Positions 1 through 11,235 of a stretch of 64,000 bases of DNA are shown here, in pieces. Source of the DNA: Marsupella aquatica. Lineage: Eukaryota > Marchantiophyta. How positions within the stretch are numbered: the first letter of the stretch is position 1; every line of letters begins with the position of its first letter. A model generated the notes under the pieces. The model did not search any database, had not been told where the DNA came from, and was given only the letters and a program-made list of their open reading frames with translations. The stretch covers positions 7,626,001 to 7,690,000 of the forward strand of contig OZ316896.1 of the NCBI GenBank assembly GCA_973895155.1, given 5' to 3'. The translations under genes and the position numbers were made by a program.

Positions 1-2795
1 TGGGAATCTTGGGTGAACCAACCCATCACCCCACAATCCTGTGTAGCTGCCCTCTTCTCATCAAGTCGTTCCACACGAAAATGTCTCCCCTTTGACCACA
101 TGGCAGTCCGAGTCGTGACTATAAGTAGTGGACCATGAATCAAGGTACGAAGTTTATCTGTCACGTTTGGGTAGTGTAATACACTCTCCCCGGTACCCAC
201 CAGGGCATCCACTTCTAACAACTTCTCCTTCATGTATGGGTGAAACTTGGGAAATAACCGTGGGCGTCGACTGTTTTGCTTCTCCTCCTCATAAAATGTT
301 GTCCACTCCCCGACAACCTCGGGTGAGTTATACAACATAAATGTTGTGAGCTGTAAACGCTCTGCTGAGCCTATGAGACGCTCTCCAGATGCCCCAGTGA
401 GTCTATCATCCTCGTAGTCAGCCTCTCGTGCCGCCTCATCTATCCATCCCCTAGGAGCACTAGGATCTAGTGTGGCAACTATGTTTGTACAGTAAAACAT
501 ACTCTCTGCTCCAAGATGACGCTCCGCAATGCTACCTTCCACCCTAGCGCGATTAAAGACATATGACTTCATCACCCCCATATAACGCTCTACCCAATAC
601 ATCCATCGACAATGTACTGGGCCTGCAATTGCAACCTCGCACACTAAATGTATGAGGAAATGAACCTGACCATCAAAGAATGAGGGAGGGAGTGCCTTCT
701 CCAACTTGCAGACAACCTCTACTCCAAATATCTCCATGGCAGCAATGTCATCCTCCTGTACCTCCTTTTGACATACCCATCTTAAGAGCTTACCCAATGA
801 CCAAAGGGCATCACGAAGTTCCTCACTACCCAATCCAATAATAGCAACTGGAAGAACATGTTCAAGCAACCGATGATAATCATGTGTCTTCAAGAAAGAT
901 GGCCATTTTGGAGAATCCTCCCCCCCAAATGCCTTCCTAAGATTGGTACCATAACCTGTGGGAAACCTCATCAACCCAATACGTCTGCGAAACTCAATGC
1001 GCTCTGCCCTTGTCAAAACCCAAGGAGGATGGATGCTAGGGGGAGCACCAGGGGGGTCCAAAGATGGCCAAAAACCCAAAAGACCATGCATCCCCATCTC
1101 CTCACAACTTTCTCTCCAATTGTTATTTTTCTCCCCATATAGATGGCGAATCAATGATTTTCCCACATTCCCCTCAATGTGCATAGGGTCTAACAAGTGA
1201 TTAATGGGCATATCTGACCAATATGGCAATTGTGACAATGCAGACAAACGGGTCATGCCACATCTGAATAATGGTAATGGATCACTCGGATCCTGAACTC
1301 TCCCCCATACCTCTCTCCAATATGTTGGATCCTTCCGCTAAGGTTGAGGACGAATATCAGGTTGGCCCTCATCAGTATCATAAAGGAATGGATCACTCCT
1401 CCAAGGATGGTCTGGTGGAAGATATTTAGTATGACCAATGTAAACAATTTTTTGCAGAGTACTTGACTTGGGCCTGGCCACCCCCTCCAAATCGGGTCCA
1501 CATGTAGAGCAAGCTCGATAGCCTGATGTTTGCAATCCAGAAACATATCCAAACCCTGCCCAGTGCATAGAAAACACATTAATAAAATAAGGTTCATCAA
1601 GGCAAAAATCTGCATAATTGCAATTAAATACAAGGTTTAGGTACTAGAGGAAATAAGGGTTTACCATACCTGGTAAATCATGCATGGTCCACATAAGGAT
1701 GGCCTTTAGAGTAAATACGCGGGATAAACCTCTTGTGTTGTGACGTCCATCATAACAATCCACTCCTCTCCACAGTTGTATCAACTCATCAATCAATGGC
1801 TGCAAGTACACATCAATCTTTTTAACTTGCTTAGGACCCGGAATAATCATGGAGAGTAGTAGTTGACCTTTCTTCATGGCCATCCAAGGAGGGATGTTGT
1901 AGTTTGTCAACACTACTGGCCACACCAAATATGGTTTGGCTTTTCCTGTCAATGCAAAAGGGCTGATACCGTCTGCTGCCAAGCCTAGTCAAACATGTCG
2001 TGGGTCAATTTTGAACTCTCCCCATCTATCCTCTACAAATCAATTGGCAGGAGAGTCAACCATCATCCGCATGGCACTAGAGGGTACAGCCATATCAGAA
2101 CGATTTTGTGAGTGCCATACCATCATCTCAGCCAACTCTACACATCGGAATTGATGTCGCAATCGAGGGATAAGAGGAAAGTACCTCATAACTTTTTGCG
2201 GTACCTTCCCCGTCAACATGTCATCACGGTACCGTGGCTTCTGACATTTAGGACATGTAGTGGCATTTTCATGCTCACCCCTAAAAAGAATGCAATCATC
2301 CACACATGCATGTATCACCTCATACTTCAGGCCAATGGACCTCAACACCTGTTTAGCCTCTTTCCAAGAGGCTGGCAATGCATTGCCTACTGGCAAAATA
2401 TGATCATGCAAGGTACGGAAAACATCATCCAAAAGTAGATTGCTTGCCCCATGTCTTTGCTGCAAGTTGAGCAATAACATTATTGATGAGAGCCGAGATA
2501 ACCTACTCCCCTCGAATATGCGAGTACGGGCATGACGTTGCGCCTCCTCCCATTGCTTGTCTTGGGACCCCCTAGAAAGATGTGGATGACTAGTCCTTTC
2601 ATGGGTTGAACCAATGTCCTCCAAACCAATGTCATCGTGATCATCATAGAATTGGTCCATGAGCTCATCCATGGCCCTCTCCTCATCAAGATGGTCTTGG
2701 ATAGGATCATCACCATCATGTCGTACCCCATCCTCTTGCCTTTGTGGTTCATGCCCACGGTTGGCCACCATGGCCTCAACAAGGTGTTGTCGCAT
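1..2795 (-). pseudogene. CACTA tnp2 transposase (Transposase_21), decayed, 3' end outside window
   Basis: Reading down the minus strand from ATG 2795 there is an acidic N-terminal stretch, then the conserved transposase core: CPKCQKPRYR near 2240, YFPLIPRL near 2180, and in the same frame GISPFALTGK, VLTNYNIPPW, IIPGPKQVKKIDVYLQPLIDEL and a WTMHDLPG motif (1982-1664). These match the Transposase_21 family. Further on, about 690-370, the minus strand reads AGPVHCRWMYWVERYMGVMK and GSIAERHLGAE, the DUF4218-type region that normally follows. In-frame stops lie at about 2040 and 1983; at the second, DPRHV-stop-LGLAADG replaces the family Arg, as a CGA-to-TGA change would. Frame breaks occur between 1640 and 1250. 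It would bind and cut the CACTA ends in the nucleus; this copy cannot make a full protein. Confidence 0.85.
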
Positions 2796-2959
2796 AGCTC
2801 ATGATATTACCCCAATATCAGGCGTTACATATTGATTCTATCATACAACATCAATTAATTAATCTCATCAACACATGCACTGTTGAACAACATCATTCTC
2901 ATGTAAACATGTAAAATAAACTGACATATATATATAAAATATGTAAGTCCAAGAAACTA

Positions 2960-4315
2960 TCATGGACGACAACGCAAGGACAATTTTGGTGCATCCCACT
3001 CATACTCACACAATAACTCCTCACCAGCTCTAATGGTCCTAACAGCTACTGTCATGATATGGTCGTCCATATGTTTCACAAAATATGGATGTCTAGGTGG
3101 ACCAAACATTTGAATCCACTCTACATTAGCCTCCAAACCTCTATCTCTACCTGTGGTACTATTGATGTACCCTGCTAAATTACCGTTCCGAATAGGGTCA
3201 CCATCAATCATCCAGCAATGCCACGGCCTAGTGAAGACCTCATCCGGGTCTGAGTCCATCCTCAATGTATACACCCCCCAACTTGGGTGTTGACGCAACA
3301 AAATATTCCAACTCTTGGAGTTATATACAGCCCCAATGTAAGGAAAGAGGTGCTCTCCATCATAACCACGTCTCCATGGCTTTGGAGGGACCACAATATC
3401 CTCCAAAGCAAAAAGACCATATCCTATATCAGGACCAATAGAGGATGCCTTCACTATCCAAGGGCGACCCCATATTTGAACTGGTTCATCTGTAGGAATA
3501 AAATCTGGAAATTTGAAGAGACTTGGAGAAAAGTCCTTCAAAACTTCGGCAGCCCTACCAGTGAGATAGGATAGTCCAAACCTGCCCTCAACGCAAATAT
3601 AATCTACGTTACCGGCTGGTCGATCACTAGTACCTAACACCTCCTCTCGTTTGTCTACCTGGTCCAGTGGTCCATACTGCCGTCTACGTCTACCAGATCG
3701 TGGTCGTGTACGTAGGACCCTAGTAGTCACAACCTCGGGCTGAGAGACCGGTTCCCCCTCTACATGTTCATGTGTGGGCACGGGAGTGGGGATAGGAGCA
3801 GGTGGGCTAAGAGGCATCTGGGCAGGAGGAACTGCAAGCAACTCCCTGGCCCTTGCTAGAAACCCTTCCAACCACACAGCTTCAGGAACCAAAGGAGGTG
3901 GGGGCCTATGAGGCACCTATTTCAACACACGTACAATGGTTTTACACAAATCAATAAATTAAGTAGTGCCAGGATGTAAATGAAAGATAATTAAGCAATA
4001 CCCTAAATTGGAATGCATACATGGAATGAATAGGGGACATAAACATATCTGTACCTGGCTAGGCAAATACCCTGGCATATCACCCTCGTGGCGGCCATAG
4101 TTCTCGATGTGCTCACAAGTCTCCCACGCATGTCGAACCACAAGTCCCTTACATCTCACACACCAGCAAGGTATGGGTCCTAGTGGAGCACGAGGACGAT
4201 CTGGAGGAGGGGGTGGAGGAACCTCCCCCTCAGACGAGCTTGTGTCTGAGTCTGAATCTGACGTGGAACTATCAGAAGTAGACATCTGCATGCATGAAGT
4301 ACACTCTGAATTCAT
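2960..4315 (-). CDS. SET-domain protein carried by the CACTA element (two exons)
   Basis: Exon 1 (ATG 4315 to 4055) encodes a Ser/Asp-rich start, a Pro run, then a CWCVRCKG...HAWETCEHIENYG segment like the Cys/His-rich N-terminal motif of plant CACTA proteins. A 138-bp GT-AG intron (4054-3917) joins it in frame to exon 2 (3916-2960). Exon 2 has a basic patch (RPRSGRRRRQ) and a C-terminal SET domain, numbered from its first codon: GYGLFA at 165-170, GNLAGYINST at 245-254 (the family N-x-x-R-F-I-N-H-S position, with G for R and S for H) and TIRAGEELLCEYEW at 294-307 (the family GEEL-x-x-DY position). SET domains methylate protein lysines; activity here is inferred only. No internal stop was seen, unlike both neighbours. 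The gene lies 165 bp upstream of tnp2 on the same strand. A further upstream exon is possible. Confidence 0.75.
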
Positions 4316-4396
4316 GTAAGCTGCATAAAAGAAGACAAGTGTTGGAGTATCAAAATAGAATTAATTAATGCATGAGATACAAAAGTCCTGTTGTAC

Positions 4397-4512
4397 CTCA
4401 ATGATACCCGCGCTTTGCCAGCCTACTGTGTCGTATTTTCTACACACAAGGTGTGGGACATCCAAAATCTCTGCATATATGGGTGAGCATTTTGCTAATG
4501 AGCATACTAATC
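4397..4512 (-). other. Possible upstream exon of the SET-domain gene
   Basis: On the minus strand an open stretch is bounded by an acceptor-like CTTACAG and a donor-like GAG/GTACAA. It encodes a short Cys-containing segment (LVCSLAKCSPIYAEIL, then VPHLVCRKYD). The phase does not join cleanly to the ATG at 4315, so it may belong to another transcript form or be chance. No family was recognised. Confidence 0.25.
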
Positions 4513-4607
4513 TGTAAGTGCGAAAGAGTGTAGGAAGAACACACCACATATAAAAAAATTCCAACATACAAATTAAGTGTAAATGACGCGGCTCGTGAAG
4601 CGGGGAC

Positions 4608-5305
4608 ATCATACCTCCTGGATGCGCGGTCTCACACTATGCATAGTGCATTGTCCAAAACAAAACCTATCTACCCCCTCACAAACATTGAACCACCCCT
4701 CCAAACGCAAGGTACTATGCATCAAATCCAACAAAACCATTAGCCTAGCTAATATATGGAGGTTGAACCTTATCCTAAGAAAAGGTGTAACCTTATCCTA
4801 GTAAAACCCCATAACCCTAAGCCCATAAACCCCTCCAAAGAAATGATCCAAATAGCTTTCACCAAGAAATGGTTCGTACAAAAACTTCTTGTAGTATTTT
4901 GTCTATCATATATCATAGTATTGAGTTCCCATCACCACAACCATCCCTAAATTTGCAAGGAACTTGCAAGAGGACATCATACCTCCTGGATGCACAGTTT
5001 CATGCATAGTGCATTGTCCAAAATCGAAACCTCCCTACCCCCTCAAAAAAAGTTAACCACCCCTCCAAAAGCAAGGTACTACACATCAAATCCAAACACA
5101 AAGATTAGCCTAATGAAGGGGTTTAATATTATCCTAACAAAAGGTAGAATGTTATACTAATAGAACCTCTACGTACACCCATAATCCCCTATAAAGAAAT
5201 GAAACAAAAGGCTTTCACCCGAAAATGGTTCATACAAAAACTTCTTGTAGTATTTTCTTGATCCTATATTACATATCATAGTATTGAGTTCCCATCACCA
5301 CAACG
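4608..5305 (+). repeat. Imperfect tandem duplication, unit about 370 bp
   Basis: Two copies, about 4608-4950 and 4977-5305, both start CATACCTCCTGGATGC and share, in order, GTGCATTGTCCAAAA, ACCACCCCTCCAAA, GCAAGGTACTA, TTATCCTA, and TTCTTGTAGTATTTT followed by CATCACCACAAC. Small indels separate them. No coding content was seen. The duplication lies in the 5' region of the SET-domain gene, so it may duplicate regulatory sequence of the CACTA element. Confidence 0.8.
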
Positions 5306-5975
5306 TAACCACCCCTAAAACACCAAGACTCTATACACAATTGCATCATTAATTAGAGCCCAATATATTAAGCATGCAAGACCATAGCTTATCAAAAAAT
5401 TATGAAGTCCGGTACAAACCCCAAAATTTTTTCTCCGCAACAAAGAAACTTGCAAGAGGTCCCTCTACATGCATGACACGTTCACTGTCCCGTTCACATA
5501 TGTAGAGCCCTACAAAACGCGGATTCAAATATGAAAGCAAATAATAACTCCAACCATGTGCCCTTACCCCATACAAAACCTAAATATCCTAACTTATACT
5601 CTAAACCCTCCAATCCCATACCCAACCCAAATTCAAAACATTATATTGGACCCCCTTTGGGAAAGCCAAGAGGTATCCGATATAACTTCATGAGGGGTCC
5701 GATGCAATAGGAAACGGGCCACACTTGGTAAATACACGGCCACAAGAAAAGGACGAGGGGTCCGAAGCAGATAGTTTCGGAAAGTCCAATTGCGTGTCTT
5801 ATACCTTTGGTTTCGCAAAGTCTGAAACAGAAAGAATCGGAAGCAGCAGGTTTTGTTTCGGAAAAAAGAACCGATGCAGGTGCGAAGACCCGCGCGTCGG
5901 GCCCCATTTCACACTTGGTGTTTTTCAAATTTTTTGAAGCTGGATCAAGGAGGAGAGCTTGAAGGAGGAGGAGAG
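5306..5975. promoter_or_regulatory. Divergent inter-gene region of the CACTA element
   Basis: No gene is supported here. The stretch separates minus-strand genes (SET, tnp2) from the plus-strand accessory gene. From about 5690 to 5850 it holds several copies of the TCCGAT/TTCGGA-type motifs found in the subterminal repeats (for example GGTCCGATGCAATA near 5697). Repeats of the terminal type near the promoter would let the element's DNA-binding protein act on its own transcription; that is inference. Confidence 0.4.
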
Positions 5976-8317
5976 ATGGAGGGGGGCGGGGGATCAGGTG
6001 GTGGGGGAGACGAAGGGGGATCAGGTGGTGGTGGAGAGCAAGGGGGACCGTCCCAGCCATACAATGAAGTTATGAGGGACATTTTTGTGGCCAAGGCAGG
6101 GCTGAGTGTGGAGGACGCAGAGAGAGTAGTCCCACTCCTCCAAATGCTGATTGATGCCTCTCGGCGTGAGGCAGAGAAGACTGCTGCTTCAAGCATTGCA
6201 AGTGAGAAGGAGGCAAAGAAGAGGAAGAAAGAGGCAAAGAGAGGCAAGGGGGATGCAGAGGAGACACTGTCTCCAAGAAAACGAGAGAAAAAGCTTCGAA
6301 ACGAAGCTAGGGCAATTGAGAAGGTGCGATTGGAGGAGCAGAGGCGAAAGGAGGCAGAGAGAGCTCTCAGGCCTGAGCTAGCTCTCAATTCGGGTGGTGG
6401 TCCATTGCCTAAGAGCTACCATCTATTCCGAAGCCAATTCAAGCAGGTGCTGAGGGCCAATTTGGGGCCACTGGATTACTGGGGCAAGAAGAAGGAGGAA
6501 GAGAGATTGAGAATCAGAGAGCAGGTGAAGGAACGGTTCAGGAACGAGGCCTACATTGATGACAGGTTCCTAAACAAATGAATTTCAGCATCACTCTCAG
6601 ACATGCGCAATCATCAGCGAGAGAAATTCAGAAAGTACCTTGGAGATATGGCAGTGGATGCAGAGGTGATCAGGGAGGAGGGTTGTCCAGACGATGTTTC
6701 CCCGGATGAGTGGGCGGCTTGGCTTGAGGAGGAACTCTCAGTCCGTGCCTGGCTGAAAAGAAGACATTGGGACAACAAAATTAGGCTGGCAGAGGAGAAG
6801 CGAAAGGCTGGGGAGAATGTTGATATCCTCCCCCTTCAACAGAACCTGCAACAATGAGCAGCTCAGGCAGCAAGACTCCCCAAACCACCAAGGCACATCA
6901 TAGCAGCATTGGAGAGAGTGCAGGGGAGGCCAACCATCACTCATCGGATGGGGCAAGGCGGCTCCAATCGATTGAAGGCTGAGTTTGTAAGTGCCCTCCC
7001 TCTCCTCCCCACCTCGACTCCCTGATCACCTGACTCCTCGCACGAAGAATGAGTTGTTTGTGCCTTATGTCTTTTGTTTAAACCCTTTGCAAAACTCATT
7101 TTTGCTCTCAGGCTTGTTCTTTCCGATACTCATCCGATAGGTTTTGCATCGGAAGCAACATCGGACACCGTGTCATGCCATTTTTCTTGTTACGCATCCG
7201 ATAGACGTCCGATGCAGGATGTATCGGACTTTGCATCGGACCCCTCGGCATAACATTTTGAATGAACGTACTTAACGTTAATTTTTTACTAGGGTAGAGT
7301 ATAAGTTAGGGTGAACTATGGTTTAAGGTTACATTAGGGCTATGTAGGGTGGCTTGGTTTAGGGTAGGGCACGCTAATACTAGATTTGATATTAACCTGG
7401 CCTCTATGGTTTGGATCTTTAAATTTCAGGAGTGGGAGTATGGTCGCCCTATTGCGCCGTTGGAGAGGAATTTGGCAAAGGATGGACCCCGCGCTCTAAA
7501 GCGCCACCTTGAGGATGAGTTGGGAGAGGTAAGTGTTCACCCTAGGTTGATATAATGTTTAAGGTTGTCATGAATTTGTTAGAGTTATGGTCGGGACCAT
7601 TCATTCTAACTGCAATTAAACCCTATTGCACAGGATGAGGAGGGGTCTGGGTTAGAGGAGTTGGACTCAGATTCTGAGCAGGATGCTGAGGCAGGGTTGG
7701 GGAGGGTGCCCACAGTCACCCCTACTCCTCAGGTCCGAGGTATTGTTGCCCCATCTGGTGCCGTTGCCCCATCAGCAGGGAGGGGTGGGTCACATGCTGC
7801 TGATGGTGTGGGCTCCCATCGCTCTGGAGCATCACGGGGTGCGGGGCCCAGGCACTCAGGGGGTAGTAGAGGTGATGGCATGGGACAAGGCGATCACGTA
7901 GGAGTATCTGGTGCAGGTGGCCCTTCCCGACGAGGTAGTGGCGACGTGCCGGATGGTGGATCTAGAGGGCGCGCACCATCTCGTGAGTCTGGTGGGAGTA
8001 CAGCACGACATGGGCCACCCACAGGATCTGTCGGCGCACCATCCCATCACTCTAGCAGGTCTGCGGGAGGAGCTGAGGCATCCTTTCACTCTGTTGTGTC
8101 GGGGGTTGGTGGGACATCTACCTTGCCTGACCACCCTAGCGGTGCATCTAGTGGGTCAGGGTCTAGGCCTGCATCAGGCCAACCCATGCCATCTAGTGAG
8201 CAGGTGGCTGCCACGGTTGTGGGCAGCCAGAGGGAGGAGGGCTCTCATGATGCTAGACCTGTACCACCCCTTTGTTCTCGCCCAAAGAAGAAGAAGGGAC
8301 GCAACACACCTTTTTAG
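5976..8317 (+). pseudogene. CACTA accessory gene (tnpA-like / plant transposase second ORF)
   Basis: Three exons join in phase 0 through GT-AG introns: 5976-6986, 7430-7528 and 7634-8317, about 597 codons. The start is set at ATG 5976 because the following Gly-rich region is in frame with the rest. Exon 1 has a Lys/Glu-rich charged helix, then a segment of the DEWAAWLEEE...RAWLKRRHWDNKIR type typical of the second protein of plant CACTA elements. Exon 3 is Gly/Ser/Pro/His-rich, low complexity, ending in a basic PKKKKGR tail that could be a nuclear signal. Two in-frame TGA codons (6579-6581 and 6855-6857) interrupt exon 1 while the flanking frame stays conserved. The family role is binding subterminal repeats with the tnp2 product. 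Confidence 0.7.
7100..7260. repeat. Internal TCCGAT-type repeats in first intron of the accessory gene
   Basis: The intron 6987-7429 holds a cluster of CATCCGATAG, CATCGGA and TCCGATGCA words in both orientations, the same words that fill 8640-9150. A block this far from the terminus is unusual for subterminal repeats and suggests a second binding array inside the gene. Confidence 0.65.
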
Positions 8318-8639
8318 AGGTTAGTTGCATTTAGGTGGCCGGGTATCTAGTGCTAGACAGCTTTGATTAGACACTCACTAGGAGGTACCTTGTATATAGC
8401 TCAGTGTAGTCTCTAGTCAAAGCTCTCTTTACATCTTCTATCGTGCCATCACGACCAGGATGGGTCTACCCAGTAGGCCTAATCCATTTTGTACATATTA
8501 GGGTGATACCCTTTTTGAATATGATATTTTGACCTCGTGTTTATAGCATTATCTTTGGTTCCTAATTGGTGTATGTCACCTTCAACCCTAAACCAATACC
8601 CAAACCCCCAAAAAACCACCCATGAAACCCTGTATTCCA
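8318..8639. other. 3' flank of CACTA accessory gene, non-coding
   Basis: No ORF or RNA gene is supported. It is an AT-rich 3' untranslated/intergenic stretch between the accessory gene stop and the subterminal repeat block. Confidence 0.5.
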
Positions 8640-9161
8640 CCCCCAGAACATTTGATAATCCGTTGCAAGTCCGTTACCATCCGTATCGGTAATATAGCAG
8701 TGTCCGATGCTGCTGCCTTCAAACTTTCCCATCCCCAACGCATCGGACCCCTCCTTGAGGGTTCCCATCTTAAACATATCGGATAGTCCGATACAAAAAC
8801 TAACGCACTTTCCGTTATTATAAATAATGCAATGTCCGATAAAAATTACTTTGCAAATTGCCATATCAAATATATCGGACATCCCGATGTAAATAGTATC
8901 GGACATAGGAAATCGTCGTGTGCCATCGCGTGTTAATTATCCGATTCATTTTACATCGGACATAAAATATCCATAACACATTACGATGGAACATCCGTTG
9001 TCCAAAATATTGGAAAGTCCGATGGAAGTCCGATGGTCGATATGCGATGGTTTACGCATCGCAAAGTGCGTTGGGAATAGCATCGGATGATAGAAATTTT
9101 TGCGTCAATTTTCCTCAAGGGATCCGATGTAAATCCTATCGAATAAAGGCCCAAAAATGTA
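8640..9161. repeat. CACTA subterminal repeat block
   Basis: More than fifteen short words of the form TCCGATG, ATCGGAC, GTCCGATR and ATCCGATGTA occur in both orientations over about 500 bp, stopping just inside the CACTAG terminus. Subterminal arrays of this kind are the binding sites of the small CACTA protein in En/Spm-type elements. Confidence 0.85.
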
Positions 9162-9167
9162 CTAGTG
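9162..9167 (-). repeat. CACTA terminal inverted repeat, outer end
   Basis: The minus strand reads CACTAGTACATTTTTGGGCC from 9167 inward. The abrupt change to element X sequence at 9168 marks the outer boundary. Confidence 0.85.
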
Positions 9168-10127
9168 TTTGGTCAAATTAATGGGAAATTTAAAATTCCC
9201 AAAGACCCTAAATTCCATCCACTCTCCATCAGTGAGGACCCCTCGGTCACCAATTTGATCGGACTCCCTTCTCTCAAATCCGATCCATTCCTGCAAATGG
9301 AGTTTTCTGGAAATGCTCGCCTGTCTGTCGAGTTTATGCAATTTGTCATCGAGCTTGTCACTCGACCTCGTGATATTTTTATGGATTGGACCGCTGGGGA
9401 TGGAAGCTCCTTCATTGCTAGAGACTTCTCCGGGAGGTTTGTGCTTGGGATAGAACATAGAAAATTTATTGAAACCGCTTTGAAGGTTTTTCATGGATTT
9501 GTTGTCTCCCAACGAGATTGCGGTTTTACCTCCACCTGTTCCTACTGCCGACAGAAAGAAGCAAGATAAGCTTCAGTCAGTATTCAATTTTGACTCTGAT
9601 GATGAGTCCAGTGAAGGTGGAGATGGCGAGGAACAAGGTACAGGGGACTCGGAGGAGGAAAAGGAAGAACCTTGTGGATCTCCAGATGAAACCGATAGTG
9701 ATGACTCTTCCGAGTAATGTTCATAACTCGTAAACTTCTTTCTCCATTCCTGTCAATTTATAACATTTCTGTGTTGTTTTGGAGAAGGCACCTAACCTAC
9801 TGGATTTCGTTTCATCAGGTCAGAGTGGAATGCGAGGAGACATTTCAAACTGCGAAGGAGGGTTGCTAGACACAACATAGAAACACCAGAAAAACCTTTT
9901 GTTCTTCCCTCCTATGCAGAGAAAGCCGCAAGGAAAGCCGAGAGTACCAGGATGCATTGCTGGGAAAATAAAGGTCTTCGGTTACAAAGGGGTGTTGACA
10001 GGAAGTTCATTAAACATCCTTATGTTGATGACTTCTCCCGCAGCCAGTACGTAGATGATGAGGTTGTGTCCATGGACAAATCCGAGAGTACAGATTCTGG
10101 TTCTAAATCAGAATCTACAGAATCGTG
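9168..10127 (+). pseudogene. ParB-methyltransferase-like protein, C-terminal part (copy 1)
   Basis: Codes for the same protein as 23436-24425: SVTNLIGLPSLKSDPF, the methyltransferase motif-I-like DWTAGDGSS (about 9384) and GRFVLGIEHRK, then an acidic tail (DSDDESSE...DSDDSSE) ending about 9714. A last exon (about 9823-10127) follows a GT-AG intron and encodes a basic stretch RRHFKLRRRVARHN then YVDDFSRSQYVDD and a Ser/Glu tail. The frame slips by one base near 9490 (KVF then HGFVV instead of the MDLLSP reading seen in copy 2), so this copy is broken. Compared with copy 2 the frameshift lies at a different place. Confidence 0.8.
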
Positions 10128-10166
10128 ACACGTATTGAGGAATTTAGGGAGAAATGTTTTACCAAC

Positions 10167-10261
10167 GCCTAGCGCTAGTACCAACTTGTATTCGATTCCT
10201 CTCATTGGGTCCTTATAAATTAATGTCTCATTACTTGTGTTTTTTACAAGCGCCAGGCGCT
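10167..10261. promoter_or_regulatory. Palindromes of element X downstream of the methyltransferase gene (copy 1)
   Basis: AGCGCCAGGCGCT at 10249-10261 and a weaker ACGCCTAGCGCTAG near 10167 lie just after the stop codon. The same two positions carry the motif in copy 2 (23303-23402), so the sites are conserved features of X. Confidence 0.6.
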
Positions 10262-10487
10262 CGCCAAATGGTGATTCATAAAGCAAATATTTCCAGCTCT
10301 TATTTGTGTAACACGGCCGTTTGGTCTTTGTCGTGTCCTACCAACGGTCATCATAATGAGACAAATAGTAGGCAATACATAGTATAATATACGTTTCGGA
10401 TACCAACGGCCATTTCATTTAGGTCCGTTAGTTTGCCAAGGAAACCCACATGGACTGTATTTGGATGATATTTTTGGATCTCTCGGA

Positions 10488-10750
10488 TTACATTTCCGTA
10501 TCTCTTGTTGACAACATTTCTCTAAGACATTTTTGGATCTCTTGTTGACGGCATCTCTCTCGGACGACATTTTTGGATCTCTTGTTGACGACAATTTTCA
10601 AGGATGACACTTGTCGCGGATGGCAAGTTTTCGGACCGACGACTGTTTTGGGACCGACGACCGTCTTCTCTGACGACACTTTTCGCGCACTTCAATTCTT
10701 GTAGTCGACAGTTTTTGGGCCCACGACCGTTTGCGGACCTTTTGCGGAAG
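10488..10750 (+). repeat. GACGAC/GTTGACGAC-rich degenerate tandem block of element X
   Basis: The phrase TTTTTGGATCTCTTGTTGACG recurs about three times, followed by several GACCGACGACYGT words. A diverged version lies on the opposite strand at 22870-23100 in copy 2. No coding evidence was seen. Confidence 0.65.
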
Positions 10751-10892
10751 ATATAGTTCGGGCATTGTCGTGATTTTCTCTTAAGTTATAAAAACATTGT
10801 TTGTTTTAATATGTTATAGATTATATAAGTAGTTTAGTAGTTAGATTATTAAATTTAGACTTTATTAACTTCTTTAGCTATATTAACGGACT

Positions 10893-11130
10893 ACAGTAGT
10901 TTCACCAATACATATGAGTAGTTCTACCAACGCACAATAGTTCTGCCAACGCACAGTAGGTCCACTAACGCATACTAGTTCCACCAACGCATACTAGTTC
11001 CACCAACGCATAGTAGTTCCACCAACGCATAGTAGGACCACCAAAGCACAGTAGTTCCACCAACGCATAGTAGGTCCACCAATGCACAGTAGTTCCACCA
11101 ACGCATGGTAGTTCCACCTACTAAAAGTAG
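10893..11130 (+). repeat. Minisatellite, about 20-bp unit, roughly 11 copies
   Basis: Units of the form AGTAGTTCCACCAACGCAT repeat with single-base changes (TTC/GTC, CACAG/CATAG). It lies inside the segment of copy 1 that is absent from copy 2. Confidence 0.9.
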
Positions 11131-11235
11131 TTTCACCAACTATGAACAGTACTAGCACACTCTTAGGTATTTGATGCTTGCCACTTGGCCTTCATCCAAG
11201 TGCTTGGGCTTGATCCATGCCCTCTTGGTGTGCAC

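Larger units (their letters stand above)
1..9167. mobile_element. CACTA (En/Spm-type) DNA transposon, right part, truncated by the window edge
   Basis: The element is defined by a tnp2-type transposase on the minus strand, a divergent accessory gene on the plus strand, and a terminus reading CACTAG on the minus strand at 9167-9162, followed inward by a dense block of short TCCGAT-type subterminal repeats. Sequence right of 9167 begins TTTGGTC and matches the interior of element X as seen uninterrupted near 24410, so 9167/9168 is a real insertion boundary. A 3-bp target duplication (TTT expected) is the family rule but the other end lies outside the window. It carries an extra SET-domain gene, which is unusual. 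Both transposition genes contain stops, so this copy is probably not autonomous. Confidence 0.85.

Noticed and set aside
858-1200. Plus-strand ORFs in the left part of the window
   Set aside because: They are antisense shadows of the tnp2 transposase on the minus strand.
10893-11130. CRISPR-like array
   Set aside because: Units are contiguous and degenerate with no unique spacers; it is a minisatellite in plant DNA.
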